Below, one piece after another: positions 10,343 to 20,060 of a stretch of 64,000 nucleotides of DNA; the first letter of the stretch is position 1, and the number at the start of each line of letters is the position of its first letter. Both the position numbers and the translations under genes were made by a program. The stretch is from Tetracentron sinense (Eukaryota; Streptophyta; Magnoliopsida; Trochodendrales; Trochodendraceae). The stretch covers positions 11,164,501 through 11,228,500 of the forward strand of contig CM026571.1 in NCBI GenBank assembly GCA_015143295.1. Reading direction: 5' to 3'. The notes below the pieces were generated by a model. That model was given only the letters and a program-made list of their open reading frames with translations, did no database searches and was not told the origin of the DNA.

Positions 10343-11130
10343 TGTAATGGGTAAATTTCGTAAAAACCTAAGTATGGTAGTAACGAGCTCGTCCTCAGTG
10401 TGGTGTTATCGTTTGAGCTCATTTCCGTCGTCTCTTCGACGACGGGCCCGTTGTCATATGGACGACGAGAACGTTGTCTACCGAACGACGACCCCGTGAT
10501 CTCACAGACGACGATCACGTCTTCGTTCTGACGACGTACCCGTGGTCTCACAGACGACGATCACGTCTTCGTTCTGACGACGTACCCGTCGTCTTATTGT
10601 CAACAATCCCGTATCCCAACACGTAATGAGATCCGGTGTTACTGCCCAGTCGCCTGGGACTGATCCTACCTCTACGATGGTAGGTGGGAAATGCTGTTTT
10701 GGCATTAAATGCAGCATTAAATGCCATTTAATGCTAGTCACCTCGGACGAGTTCCTACTCTATGCCTGCTCTCTTTTGTATGCAGATACGCGTGCAGTAC
10801 GAATGATCGGGAGATCTATCTAAAATGATTACTGAAGTACACATCAGAGATTGGAGGTGTGCATGGACATCCATGAGTGCCCATGGCCATGGCAGGAGTG
10901 GCCTATAAAAACCTGTGAAAAACAGTGTGAAAAGAAAAAGAAATTTTCAAGAGCTAAGACCCTCAAATTCTCTGTATTTTCTTACTGTTCATCATCTTCT
11001 ACACCTACTGACTTTATTATCGGAGTACAGGTCAGGGTGCCACACCCTCCTCTCTAACCTTCTACCGGTAAATCAGAGCGTGAGGAGGAGCTGCTGCTCA
11101 CGCGTGTCCTTTCGGTAATTTCCCCTCACA
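10343..11130 (+). repeat. 3' LTR
   Basis: 788 bp, TGTAATGGG...CCCCTCACA, colinear with the 5' LTR but lacking one 46-bp tandem unit. It is followed by the target duplication GTGAG (11131-11135). Confidence 0.93.
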
Positions 11131-11599
11131 GTGAGTGTACAGTAACTCACCTTTTTTGTGGGCCCACACAAATAATAAAATAAAGGTTTCTCTCTCCCTT
11201 CCTTTATTGTGGTCCCACACAAACAATAAAATAATGTTTCTCTCTCCCTTCCTTTTTCGTTTTCCCACACAAATAATAAAATATTGTTTCTCTCTCCTTT
11301 TTTTGTTAAAATGGCAAGGCTTCTGGGAGTGTTTTAAAAAAGTGGCTCACCAAAATAACTTTTTGTGAGTTTAGGCTATTTTGGTGAGTAAAACTTGGTG
11401 AGGCTGCTAGGAATGCTCTTATATGCCATCTGTATGGAACCCTTCCTGGAAGACAACCGAGAAGTTCTTCGCGGATAATACAATAGATTTTCTCAAAGAA
11501 TACAATATGTTGCATATGCTGAGCAGAGTGCTGGAAGTTCTACAAATTTTGTATTTTTTTTAGGGAAGTGCAATAAAGAACACTTTAACCCTGTTGTAG

Positions 11600-14500
11600 G
11601 TAAAGACTGTATATATTGAAGGCCTGACAGATTCATGGGATGAAGTGAAGGTAAAAGAGCTTTGCGAACAATATGGTGAGATTGAGAAAGTTCAGCTATC
11701 TCGAAATCTCGTTAACAAGCGGAAAGATTTTGGATTTATTGTGTTCAAGTCTCGAGAAATTGCAGTAGCTTGCGTGGAAGGGATCAATACTGCACAGATT
11801 GGGGAAGGAGACATCAAGGTGATTATGTGCCATATCTTAAATTTGCATTCTTGATGTCAAAGCAATACGATCCTAAATTTCACTTCCTGTATCAGGTTAA
11901 AGCTAACCTTGCAAAGCCTCAAAATAAGGGCCGGCTTCAAAAGCAGGGTGCTCGTGGTGGATTCAAGGTTATGGAGGGTGAAGTGACAGATGAAGCTGGA
12001 CCATCAAAGTTGAAAGGCCATGCCAAGTCCAAAGGGGCTAAAGGAAAAGGAAAGGTTCTTTCCAAATTGAGAAGTGCTAAAGGAGGCAAGCCATATAAAC
12101 CCCAACACATTGTTACTGAAGGTCAAGGTACTGGGGCTCCATCCAGCTCAGAAAGAACAAATCATCAAAGAAAGGAACGACCTGCAAAAGGTGGGAAGCG
12201 TGGTAGGAGAGACACGGACACGGGTTACAATATGCAATCATCAAAGAAACCGCGAGGTAGTTGTACACTTCAGTACCATAATCAACTCATATTGTTTGGC
12301 AGTTAATCCTTTCTATGGAGATTGGGAATGATGTTTCTGCCCTTGAGAATGTAGGCAATATGCGGAGTAGGCCAAGTGAAGGTTTTGGGAACCAAAGGAA
12401 CAACTCTCGCTTTGGAATGGCAAACCGCAACTATGGTGCAGCTTCTGCTACACATGGGAATCCTTATGCACAAGGATATGCACCGACATCTAGCTACCAG
12501 GGTCATGCTTATGGTGCAGTTTCTGGATCTAAACGACACTATTCTGATATGGTAACTTACACTCTTTGGCACATCAGTCTCCCAGTTGTATTTTGCTTGT
12601 GGTTTTATCATGCAAAGTGATCCTCTCCAGGAACCTCATGCTGGATACCTTGAACATGCTACTGGGAACCAAGGACAGGCTCCATATGGTTATGGACTGA
12701 GAAGGTTTGCCTCTTCCATTCCTTATCATTGGTTTGAATTTTCAGTTTCTTCTTGATTGATGTAATTTAATGTTTTCCTTGGTCAATAGCGCTGGTCGAT
12801 ATGATGGACAAGGAAGCAGTGGTGCTGCTTATGGAGGAGGTAACATCTGATTCCATTTCATCTTGGCCTTGTTGATTCTCCTAGATGTTTCTTAGTGCTC
12901 ATTCTGTCGAGGCTTTTTCATTCTTCCCTGCGCATAACTTAAACCTTTGTGAAGAGAGGAAGATGACAATCATGTGATGAATAAAATATTGTTATATTTC
13001 ATAGTTACATATAAATAATCTATAGAATTTTTGATGCATTGGCATCAGCCTGTACATCTTAATTGACGTTGTGTTTGTTGTGGATTCAGAGGCATGGGTC
13101 TGCCTTGGTTTAATTGTTCACAAGTTATTTTGAGGTTTGTTGCATTGGGTTTGATATGTTCTACGCATATGATATAATGCTTATTGATCTCATATTTGTA
13201 ATTAAATGGACTAAGGACTTGTTTTACTATCTGAGCATTTTACTATAGATGTACCAAATTCAAGATGTTATTCCTAGAATAAGTGTAGGAGGTTCCTTGG
13301 TGTATGCCATCTGCAAATGATGTGATATTAGTTGTTGGGAATATAGAGTGGGGTTGCACAAAATTAGAATTGTGGAGGGATACCTTGGAATGTAAGGGTT
13401 TAAATAAATCAGGCCCGGACAGAATATATGGATGCAATTTCAGTAAGACCAGGGATAGGAGTGAGACAATAGCTAAGATTGATGGCTAGGAGATACCCCA
13501 AAGCAGTCAGTCCCGCAACTCAGTTATTGGTAATTACAAAGAGATTTGAGGAGGATGTTGTCTAGAGAGTTAGTGTTGTGACTTGTGTGCCTAAAGTGGA
13601 AATGTGCTTTCAAAGGTATTATGTAACCATCGCATTACGATGAGCTAGAAGGAAAACTTACAAGGCAACAATAAAATCTATGCTTTATAAAGTAGAATGT
13701 TGGGTAAGCAAGAAGAAAAATACGTAGGATGAGTGTGTCCGAGATGGAGGATGCTGAGAAGGATGAGTGGAATGACTTGGAAAGGTTAGGTCAGAAGTGA
13801 GCATATTCAATAAAGTTGGGGATTCTCTCTAATATAGGAAAATTTATGGGAGAATTGATTGAGATGGTTTGTACACATTCATGAAGATCAATGATAGCAC
13901 CAATGAAGAGTGAGTTGGGACAAGTTGAATGGTCTAAAAAGGTGAGGGGAAGGAGGACGTGGATGAAGATAGTGAGAAAGGATCTGATAATGCCTACTTT
14001 GACCAAAGATATGGATCTTGATAGACTAGAATGACATAAACGAATTCGTATTGCGGACCCTAAACAGTTGGGATAAGGTTCTTACAAAAAAGAAGATAGA
14101 AGAAAGATTCCTAAAATGAGTATCCTCTTGGATAAGTAGAGTAACTATATTCTCTCGATTGACCCCTTTATGACTATGAGTGATAGTTGTATCACGTTGT
14201 GGAGTTCATATGCTGTTTAAAGGGCTCATTTCTCTGAAATAATATTAGTATTGCTCACTTCTCTAGGGCCATAGCATGGTCCATTTGGAAAAAAAGGAAT
14301 AAGAGGATGTTCGAAGACTCTCCCTCCTCAGTCCCACGAGTGTGCACACATATCAGAACTGTGATTTTAGAATGGTGCAGTGCTCATCTTCCAGAGCTGG
14401 GGTGGGAGTCACTTTAGGGTGAGCAAAGCATATGAGGGTGACGCCCTTGCGTCTCTCAGAGGAACCTATCTGTCTATTTACGGACTAGAGCGAAGAGTTT

Positions 14501-14727
14501 AGTTCTTCTTTTGAGTTTACCCCCTTGTAAACATCTCTAGCTTGATCTTTGTAGAGGCAACTGTAACCTTTTTTCCATCTAATTATATTACTGATTACTG
14601 ATAAAAAAATATATCAGTATTGCGATCTTTTGGGTATCAATTGATTTAATGATTTTTGGTGTTGCTGCAGGATCATTACTCCCACCTTCCCATGTTCCCA
14701 CCTACTCAAACTATGCTGGATATCAGG

Positions 14728-14764
<37 letters not shown>

Positions 14765-15710
14765 TCACACACACACATATCTCCTATGTTCATTGCTCTC
14801 TCTATATACAAACAGATCTATATAACTGAATCCAGTAGGTATGACTTATCTCGATAGAACTTTGGTTCTGACCTTGGGCTTCAGTAATGACAATTATCAC
14901 TTATGACTCTCAAAAGTCACAATATTGCGAGATGATTATGCGGGGGCTCTTATCACTTATGACGTGTACTACTCTTGTGTGACGATATTGCCAGATGATT
15001 ATGCCGGGGCTCAAAAATAGAGCTAACAAATTCCAAGTAATGGGTTATGTAAAATTTTCACCCATGCTTGGTGTAAACCTGCCGGGTATTTGCATTTTGA
15101 GAAATATGGTTGGGGAGAGAAACCTTAATTATCTGACATGATCCTGTGAACAATAAATTCTGTTCTACCTAAGAGATTCATTCTTTCTCAAATCTTAGTC
15201 ATCCGACTTTACCCTGCTAATACTATATCCTGCTAAAGAGATTCATTCTTTCTCAAACCTTAATCATCCGGCTTTACCCTGCTAGTTTCTTAAGATATAG
15301 GTTCTCTATATGCCTGCACCTATTTATATTTTTTATTTGGATAAAGCTTCTAGGAGACTAGGACTGTACGGTCCTAGGGTTAACCGAGACCTTAAGAGAG
15401 GCCACAAAAAATTTAGGGTTTTAAAATTATATGCATCATATAAAATAGTGTGCTTCAAGCTAGTTGAAAATTGTTCCAAGGTCTCGATTAACCCTAGGAT
15501 GCTCTAGGACCGTGCAGTCTTGCTAGCAAAGTCCATGCACTCTCTAATCTATGTATGCATTTGTACAATTACTCACAAATTTTAATTCCAATGCATCCTC
15601 TTATTTCACGTACGATATTTATTTGTGCATTGGCATGTGATTACTTGCAGGGTGGTGGTGGTTCTTATCCTATCAGCGGAGCATACCCACCTCGACAGGC
15701 ATATTATTAG
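11600..15710 (+). CDS. RRM-containing RNA-binding protein (hnRNP-like), 3' part of gene
   Basis: Exons by splice signals and frame: 11600-11818, 11896-12256, 12303-12551, 12631-12704, 12790-12839, 14671-14726, 15651-15710 (stop TAG 15708). The first visible exon encodes most of an RRM: KTVYIEGLTDSW is RNP2, KDFGFIVFKS is RNP1. The next exon is lysine/glycine-rich and nuclear-signal-like (KGKGKVLSKLRSAKGGKP, KGGKRGRR). The tail is Gly/Tyr/Ser-rich low complexity, ending ISGAYPPRQAYY. This layout fits plant multi-RRM hnRNP R/Q-like proteins that bind nuclear RNA. The 5' exons, probably with further RRMs, are left of the window. The junction of exons 2 and 3 is out of frame by one base: phase 1 followed by an exon starting at 12303 gives TGA after about nine codons. 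The copy may be mutated or the splicing may differ from my model. Confidence 0.75.
13280..14095 (+). mobile_element. RTE-type LINE remnant (RT C-terminal part) in an intron
   Basis: Across shifting frames the plus strand reads NDVILVVGN (the position of the reverse transcriptase FADD block), then KLELWRDTLECKGL, CNFSKTRDRSE, VECWVSKKKN, MSVSEMRMLRRMSGM, RGRRTWMKIV and MDLDRLEWHKRIRIADP. These follow the conserved C-terminal order of plant RTE-clade LINE proteins. Many stops and frame changes mean it is dead. It is 5'-truncated and lies in the 1.8-kb intron 12840-14670 of the RRM gene. Confidence 0.75.
14255..14610 (+). mobile_element. L1-like LINE 3' end fragment
   Basis: The reading AWSIWKKRNKRMFED resembles the C-terminal segment of plant L1 ORF2 (W-x-x-W-x-x-RN-x-x-F). 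It is followed by an untranslated stretch ending in GATTACTGATAAAAAAA. This is typical of a strongly 5'-truncated insertion in the same intron as the RTE remnant. Confidence 0.6.
14731..14777. repeat. (TC)n(AC)n microsatellite
   Basis: A run of CT dinucleotides passes into CA dinucleotides just inside the last intron of the RRM gene, next to its 5' splice site (exon ends 14726). Confidence 0.9.
15340..15540. repeat. foldback element in the last RRM-gene intron
   Basis: The left arm, about 15351-15393, contains GACTAGGACTGTACGGTCC and GGGTTAACCGAGACCTT. The right arm, about 15478-15530, is its imperfect reverse complement (AAGGTCTCGATTAACCC..., GGACCGTGCAGTCTTGCTAG). The AT-rich spacer is about 85 bp. 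It would form a long hairpin in RNA, so it is a MITE or small-RNA-generating inverted repeat candidate. Confidence 0.65.
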
Positions 15711-16263
15711 ACTTAGGGACCTTTTTGGCAACTGTTATCTGATTTAATAAGAGCAATTTAAATTAGATCTAGATAATTATGAGTTGTTTATCTTAGGCCT
15801 TGTTTTTTTTACAATATTCTGTTTGGTAAAATTAATTATTTTAATTTAAAAATTCTCCTATTTTTATAACTTGTTCGGTAAACATACAAATACTCATATT
15901 TGGGGGCCATTTTCAATAGGAGGGATAGAATGGGTATTTTAAAAAAGTGTTAGGTACATAAAAGACAATTGCAAAAACTATTAAGTTCATAACAGTCTGT
16001 TTCAAGTAAATCTAATGTGTATGTCCACAAGTAAATTTTACCAGCCTTTAGCAGAATAAGCTCTGAAAGAAAAGTAGTAAAACTTCATCCTAAAATATTT
16101 AGACGCTTGATTAGACATTTAACCGTCTTACTTCAGATTTTCTCTTTTTCATAAATTAAGCTCGCTCAAATTTATGGTTAATATTATCGTTTCTTACTGA
16201 TTAAAAAAAAAGGAAAAGTAAATAAACTCGATTTTTAGAGCTACAAGACGTTGTAGCCTTAGG

Positions 16264-16491
16264 TGGCGTTTAGATTGGATTTTTTTGACCAAAAATTATT
16301 TCTGATAAAATTGAATGAGTAGAAATTCATGATCAAATAATCATTTTTTTAAATAATAGTGTTGGGATAATACAAAGTTGAGTGACTCACCTATGTATTC
16401 TCCGAACATTATTATCTGAAAAAATGATTATTTGACCATTAATTCCTACCGAATTGATTTTTGGCCCAAAAAACCCAATCCAAACACCCCA
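16264..16491. mobile_element. foldback MITE
   Basis: It begins GTGGCGTTTAGATTGG and ends CCAATCCAAACACCCCA. The arms remain imperfectly complementary for about 90 bases (AATAATCATTTTTT versus AAAAAATGATTATTTGA). TTAG flanks both ends, a possible target duplication. Non-coding. Confidence 0.6.
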
Positions 16492-16989
16492 TTAGTGAAT
16501 TTGAAGAGTAAATTGATTCTGATACAAAATAGGAGTAACCATTGCTAACTAACACTAACGGGGATTGCTAACTGTATTGGACGGGAAAAGATTTTGTCTG
16601 GCCCTCATCCCACAAGTCAACGGCCCTCATCCAACAAGTCAACACATCTCTCTTTTAATACTTTTTAACTGTGGTTAAGATTCACTAACCCTTAAGGTTC
16701 AACCATGTAACCTTGGTTTTTTTAAAATTTTTTTAAAGAAAATTAAATCACAGTGGTTAAAATTTCTTAATAAGGGATAAATGGGCAGTTCAAGAGCTCT
16801 CTGAGTGGACCCAGACGGTTTTGGTTTGGCGACGGACCAAATCTGATCCCGTATTGGACTACTGAAAAAAAAAAATGTTGTCTAGTGATGGAATAACGTT
16901 CTTATTTCCTCGCAAAAAAAAAGAAAAAAAAGAATAACAATCTTATTTCATTCATCACGAAAACAGAAATTTGATAATGTTATAATGGC

Positions 16990-17290
16990 TATGGAATAAC
17001 TGTAGTTAAGATTCATCCACCTGTTGAGTATTCTTGGTTTTAAGAATTTTTTTTTAGAACTCTAGTGGTTAAGATTCATCCACCTCTAGAGTTGAGTTTA
17101 CCCACCAATTTTTGATTTTCAGAAAAAAAAACATTTTAAAAAAATTAACCTTAAGAGTTAGTAGATTTTAATTAGGGTTAAAAAATTAATATATATATAT
17201 TTTTTCTAATACCAAGGATAGGTGAGGGAACCTAGGGGTGGGTGAATCTTAACCACATTTAAGGGGATGGGGTTGATGTGGGACACGTGG
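16990..17290. repeat. copy of the dispersed 'GTTAAGATTCA' foldback family
   Basis: The left part carries TAGTTAAGATTCATCCACC and the right part its complement, GGGTGGGTGAATCTTAACCAC, around an A/T-rich centre. Related copies occur near 16660-16770, 17910-18020, 19900-19960, 46640-47240 and 53100-53260. It is non-autonomous and non-coding. Confidence 0.55.
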
Positions 17291-18048
17291 TGATATGATA
17301 CAAAAGGGGGAAGATATCAAATGGAGAGAAGTCAAAAAACAAGGGGGAAAATGAAATGACTTCTCCTATTTTTATCGCCACATGTCATACTAAAACCATC
17401 ACGGGATGAGGTTTTGGTCTGGCGACAGATCAAATCCCATCTCCATTTAAGGGTGTCAAAAAGGACACTTGGCGAGGAAATGGGTCCCAGACAATTAGCA
17501 ATGATATATATTAACAAGCTATGTATATAATTCGGAAACATAAGATACATTACCTGTGATTTTAATCAAAGTCAACTTCCAACCATCCCTCCATGAGAGG
17601 GAAGCTAAAGGAAGCCATTCTCTTATCTCCATACAGCTCTGAATTGCTCCATCATGCAGTCCTCCAGACCATACTCGGACTTGAATCCCAGGCTCAAAAG
17701 CTTCTTTTTGATGCGAGCTGAATAAGGGTTTTTACATCCATCTCCCTCAATAAATAAACTTCGACTGAGAATAAAACATACCTGGTAATTACCTTGATAG
17801 AAGAAATAGCACGGAAAAAAAGAATCAATTTTTTTTGGGGAAAATAATCACCTCCTCGGTCGGTGAAGTGAGTGGCGTCTCAGCTCCCCATTTCTTGCCA
17901 TGTGTCCCTCTTGGTTAAGATTTACTCACCCCTAACGTTCACTCATCTACTCTTGGTTTTTAGAAAAATAAAATAAATTTAACCACGGGATAAAAAAAAA
18001 TTAACCCGAGTTAATAGCAGTTGAAGGACAGCTTTGTGAGAACGAGGA

Positions 18049-18086
18049 GCAATAGTTCGCTCCTCGTCCGTGGAGCGAACTATTGC
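18049..18086. repeat. perfect 15-bp inverted repeat (hairpin)
   Basis: GCAATAGTTCGCTCC (18049-18063) and its exact reverse complement GGAGCGAACTATTGC (18072-18086) flank an 8-base loop, TCGTCCGT. It is far more GC-rich than its surroundings. Confidence 0.8.
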
Positions 18087-18207
18087 CTTTTTTTAAAATC
18101 AATATATTGGCACATATGCCAGTGCAAGGATGATCAAGTCATTAAAGTATAGATTGGAAGTGGTAGGTAAATTTTTCGGTCAAGCAGGGATAAATTCATC
18201 TTCAGTA

Positions 18208-18412
18208 ACCAACAGAGGGTTGGGCTGTTGGCCTGGACCACGCCTCCCGCCTCAGGAAGCGGAGGTCCTGAGTTCGAATCCCTCTCCCGCTTTTGGCCAC
18301 AGGGAGTTATCCCGTCTTACTTGGTGCGTGGGGGATTTTGCTCGTGCCTAAGGGAATAGGCAAGTGCTCTAAGAGGCCTGAATACCCTCATTTCCAATAA
18401 AAAAAAAAAAAA
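18208..18412 (+). mobile_element. tRNA-derived SINE
   Basis: A head of about 75 bp resembles a tRNA gene with an A-box-like GGGCTGTTGGCCTGG and a clear B box, GAGTTCGAATCCC. An unrelated body follows and the element ends in a run of 13 or more A. A 12-bp target duplication with one mismatch flanks it: TCATCTTCAGTA (18196-18207) and TCATCTTCGGTA (18413-18424). Transcription would be by RNA polymerase III, and mobility would depend on a LINE. Confidence 0.85.
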
Positions 18413-18714
18413 TCATCTTCGGTACTTATGGGAATGAAAATCAGGTTAGAGGGAAAAATTAAATAAATAAATAAATAAATACATATATATAATATTTGAC
18501 GAACTTGAACTTAAACTATTCCTATAACAATACCTAAACATGAAAATTGAGGGAAAATAAGCAGGAAAAAACATAACATATAGGATTAGACAATCCGAAA
18601 TATACAAGGTCGTTCTTTTGCTGGAACTTATAAAAGCTTGGTACTTTGCACTTTGCACTTTGTCACGGTAATTGTTAGAAATTTTGAGTCACTTTGTTAA
18701 GGTTTTTAATTAAA

Positions 18715-18962
18715 ATAAGACTTGAGATCTTCTCCAGTTACGGAGTCTAAACCTCAACGAGTTTCTAGAAACCAGCGATGAGGAGCTAGTGGGAGATCAC
18801 CAGCACCACTCAGAAGGCGCCACCTACCTTCTGTACTCGATACCCAAGTCTATGCACATAAATTCACGCCTCAATTGGTGTGCAAGGAGTTATGCGGCAC
18901 CTTCTGAGTGGGTGTTGCAGTCTCCTCACCAGCACCAACTGGAGATGATCCAAGTCTAAAAA
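18715..18962. mobile_element. MITE with AGACTTG(A)GATC...CTCCAGTT termini
   Basis: The termini AGACTTGAGATCTTCTCCAG and AACTGGAGATGATCCAAGTCT are inverted copies. A second internal inverted pair (ACTCAGAAGGCGCCAC and GCGGCACCTTCTGAGT) suggests a long hairpin. A related fragment occurs at 52917-52985. It probably inserted into an older AT-rich repeat. Confidence 0.6.
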
Positions 18963-19576
18963 TAATTCTTACTGTCATAAGATTTCAAGTCTTATAATTT
19001 TTTTATGAGATTTGAAATCATACATTTTGCCGCATTTGAAGTCTTATGGGAATTGCAACCAAGAGATGAAAAGCACGCTACATCTAATTCTCAAAAGAAA
19101 ATGCATACTGTCAAATAATAAAACTTGCAAAGTGCTAGACTTTGTAAGTCTTAGCAAAATAACGGACCCTAAAAGAAGATTAAACAAGTATCCAAATAAG
19201 AGGATTTGAAAATTTTTTTCACTATAAGAGGATTTTTTATTTCAATTTTTTGGTGGCGAAATAAGCTAAGTTAGTTTCATTGTACAATGACTCGAGCCTT
19301 AACCTCCCAAATAGAAGGTATGCTACTTGTCATAATTGCACAAGTATTCAAATATGAATATGAAATTTTTTCAGGGCCAAGTTCATTGGGCATCGCATCT
19401 GTTTGTGTCGATTTGTAAATAATATTTTTTTTTCTCAGAAGTTTAGGGGGGACTAGAGCCTCCGTTTGCCCTGGCTCCTCCCATTTCCCAAGCTAAGCGG
19501 CTACGCCGCTAAAAGTACAATATGATTTTTTCCTTTTTCAAAATTTCAGGGGGGCTAGGGCAACTAATCTCACGTA

Positions 19577-20060
19577 AGAGCATCTCCAATGCAGTGCTAT
19601 TTCTTGTTCTATTGCTATATTATAGCATTAGTACGAAAAAAACTAGCTCCAATGGTAGCAAATAGAAGTGCTAAATTATAGTATATACTATATTTTGTGC
19701 CAGCACCACCTTTAACTCATTGACTTTTTATGGGTATTTACTATTTTGCATCACCTTTGACTCATTGATTTCTTATGGGTATTTACTATTTTTTCCTCGA
19801 ACGACTATAATTCTTTTTACTATTTTACCCTCCATTCCTTGGTTTTTAGAAAAATAATATTAATTCTATTTTTAAATATTAAAAAATATTTTTAGGGGTG
19901 CGTGAACCCTAGAGGTGGCTGAATCTTAACCACAGTTAAGGGATGTCAAAAGGGACATGTGGCAACCTCAGGGGTTGTGATTGTGAAAAAAAGGAAATTG
20001 GCACAAACCATTAGAGTAGCCTGTGCCAAATATAACATTTTGGCACTGTAGCTGTGCCAA
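19577..20060. mobile_element. truncated MITE-like repeat with a nested foldback copy
   Basis: It starts AGAGCATCTCCAATGCAGTG, a terminus common in plant MITEs, and contains short repeated blocks (TCATTGACTTTTTATGGGTA, then TCATTGATTTCTTATGGGTA). It is interrupted around 19830-19975 by a copy of the GTTAAGATTCA foldback family. Its right end (CCATTAGAGTAGCC) is only weakly complementary. Confidence 0.35.

Larger units (their letters stand above)
138..11130 (+). mobile_element. Ty3/gypsy LTR retrotransposon, Tat lineage, nearly full length
   Basis: The element is 10,993 bp. It has two LTRs (TG...CA), a primer-binding site, gag-pol on the plus strand, a polypurine tract, and a perfect 5-bp target duplication GTGAG at 133-137 and 11131-11135. 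Placement in the Tat lineage rests on three features: a second, archaeal-type RNase H between the pol RNase H and integrase, an integrase with no chromodomain, and a long post-integrase region carrying an antisense spliced gene. Aligning the LTRs by eye gives roughly 17-19 substitutions over about 790 bp, nearly all transitions, so the insertion is fairly young. Gag-pol is disabled by several stops and frameshifts. The element inserted into a pre-existing MITE. Confidence 0.93.
8..11418. mobile_element. MITE (Harbinger/Tourist-like) split by an LTR retrotransposon
   Basis: The two outer pieces (8-137 and 11136-11418) form one short non-coding element of about 410 bp. It starts GAGCATTCCTAGCAGCC and ends with the inverted copy GGCTGCTAGGAATGCTC. 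A TTA target duplication lies at 5-7 and 11419-11421, as expected for PIF/Harbinger-type MITEs. A second family member with the same termini and the same TTA duplication is intact at 46201-46594, which confirms the boundaries. The middle is occupied by the retrotransposon at 138-11130. No protein is encoded. It probably sits in an intron of the RRM gene that continues downstream. Confidence 0.85.

Noticed and set aside
18220..18300. Possible tRNA gene
   Set aside because: The head has a B box, but it is followed by a body, poly(A) and target duplication, and the cloverleaf is imperfect. It is a SINE.
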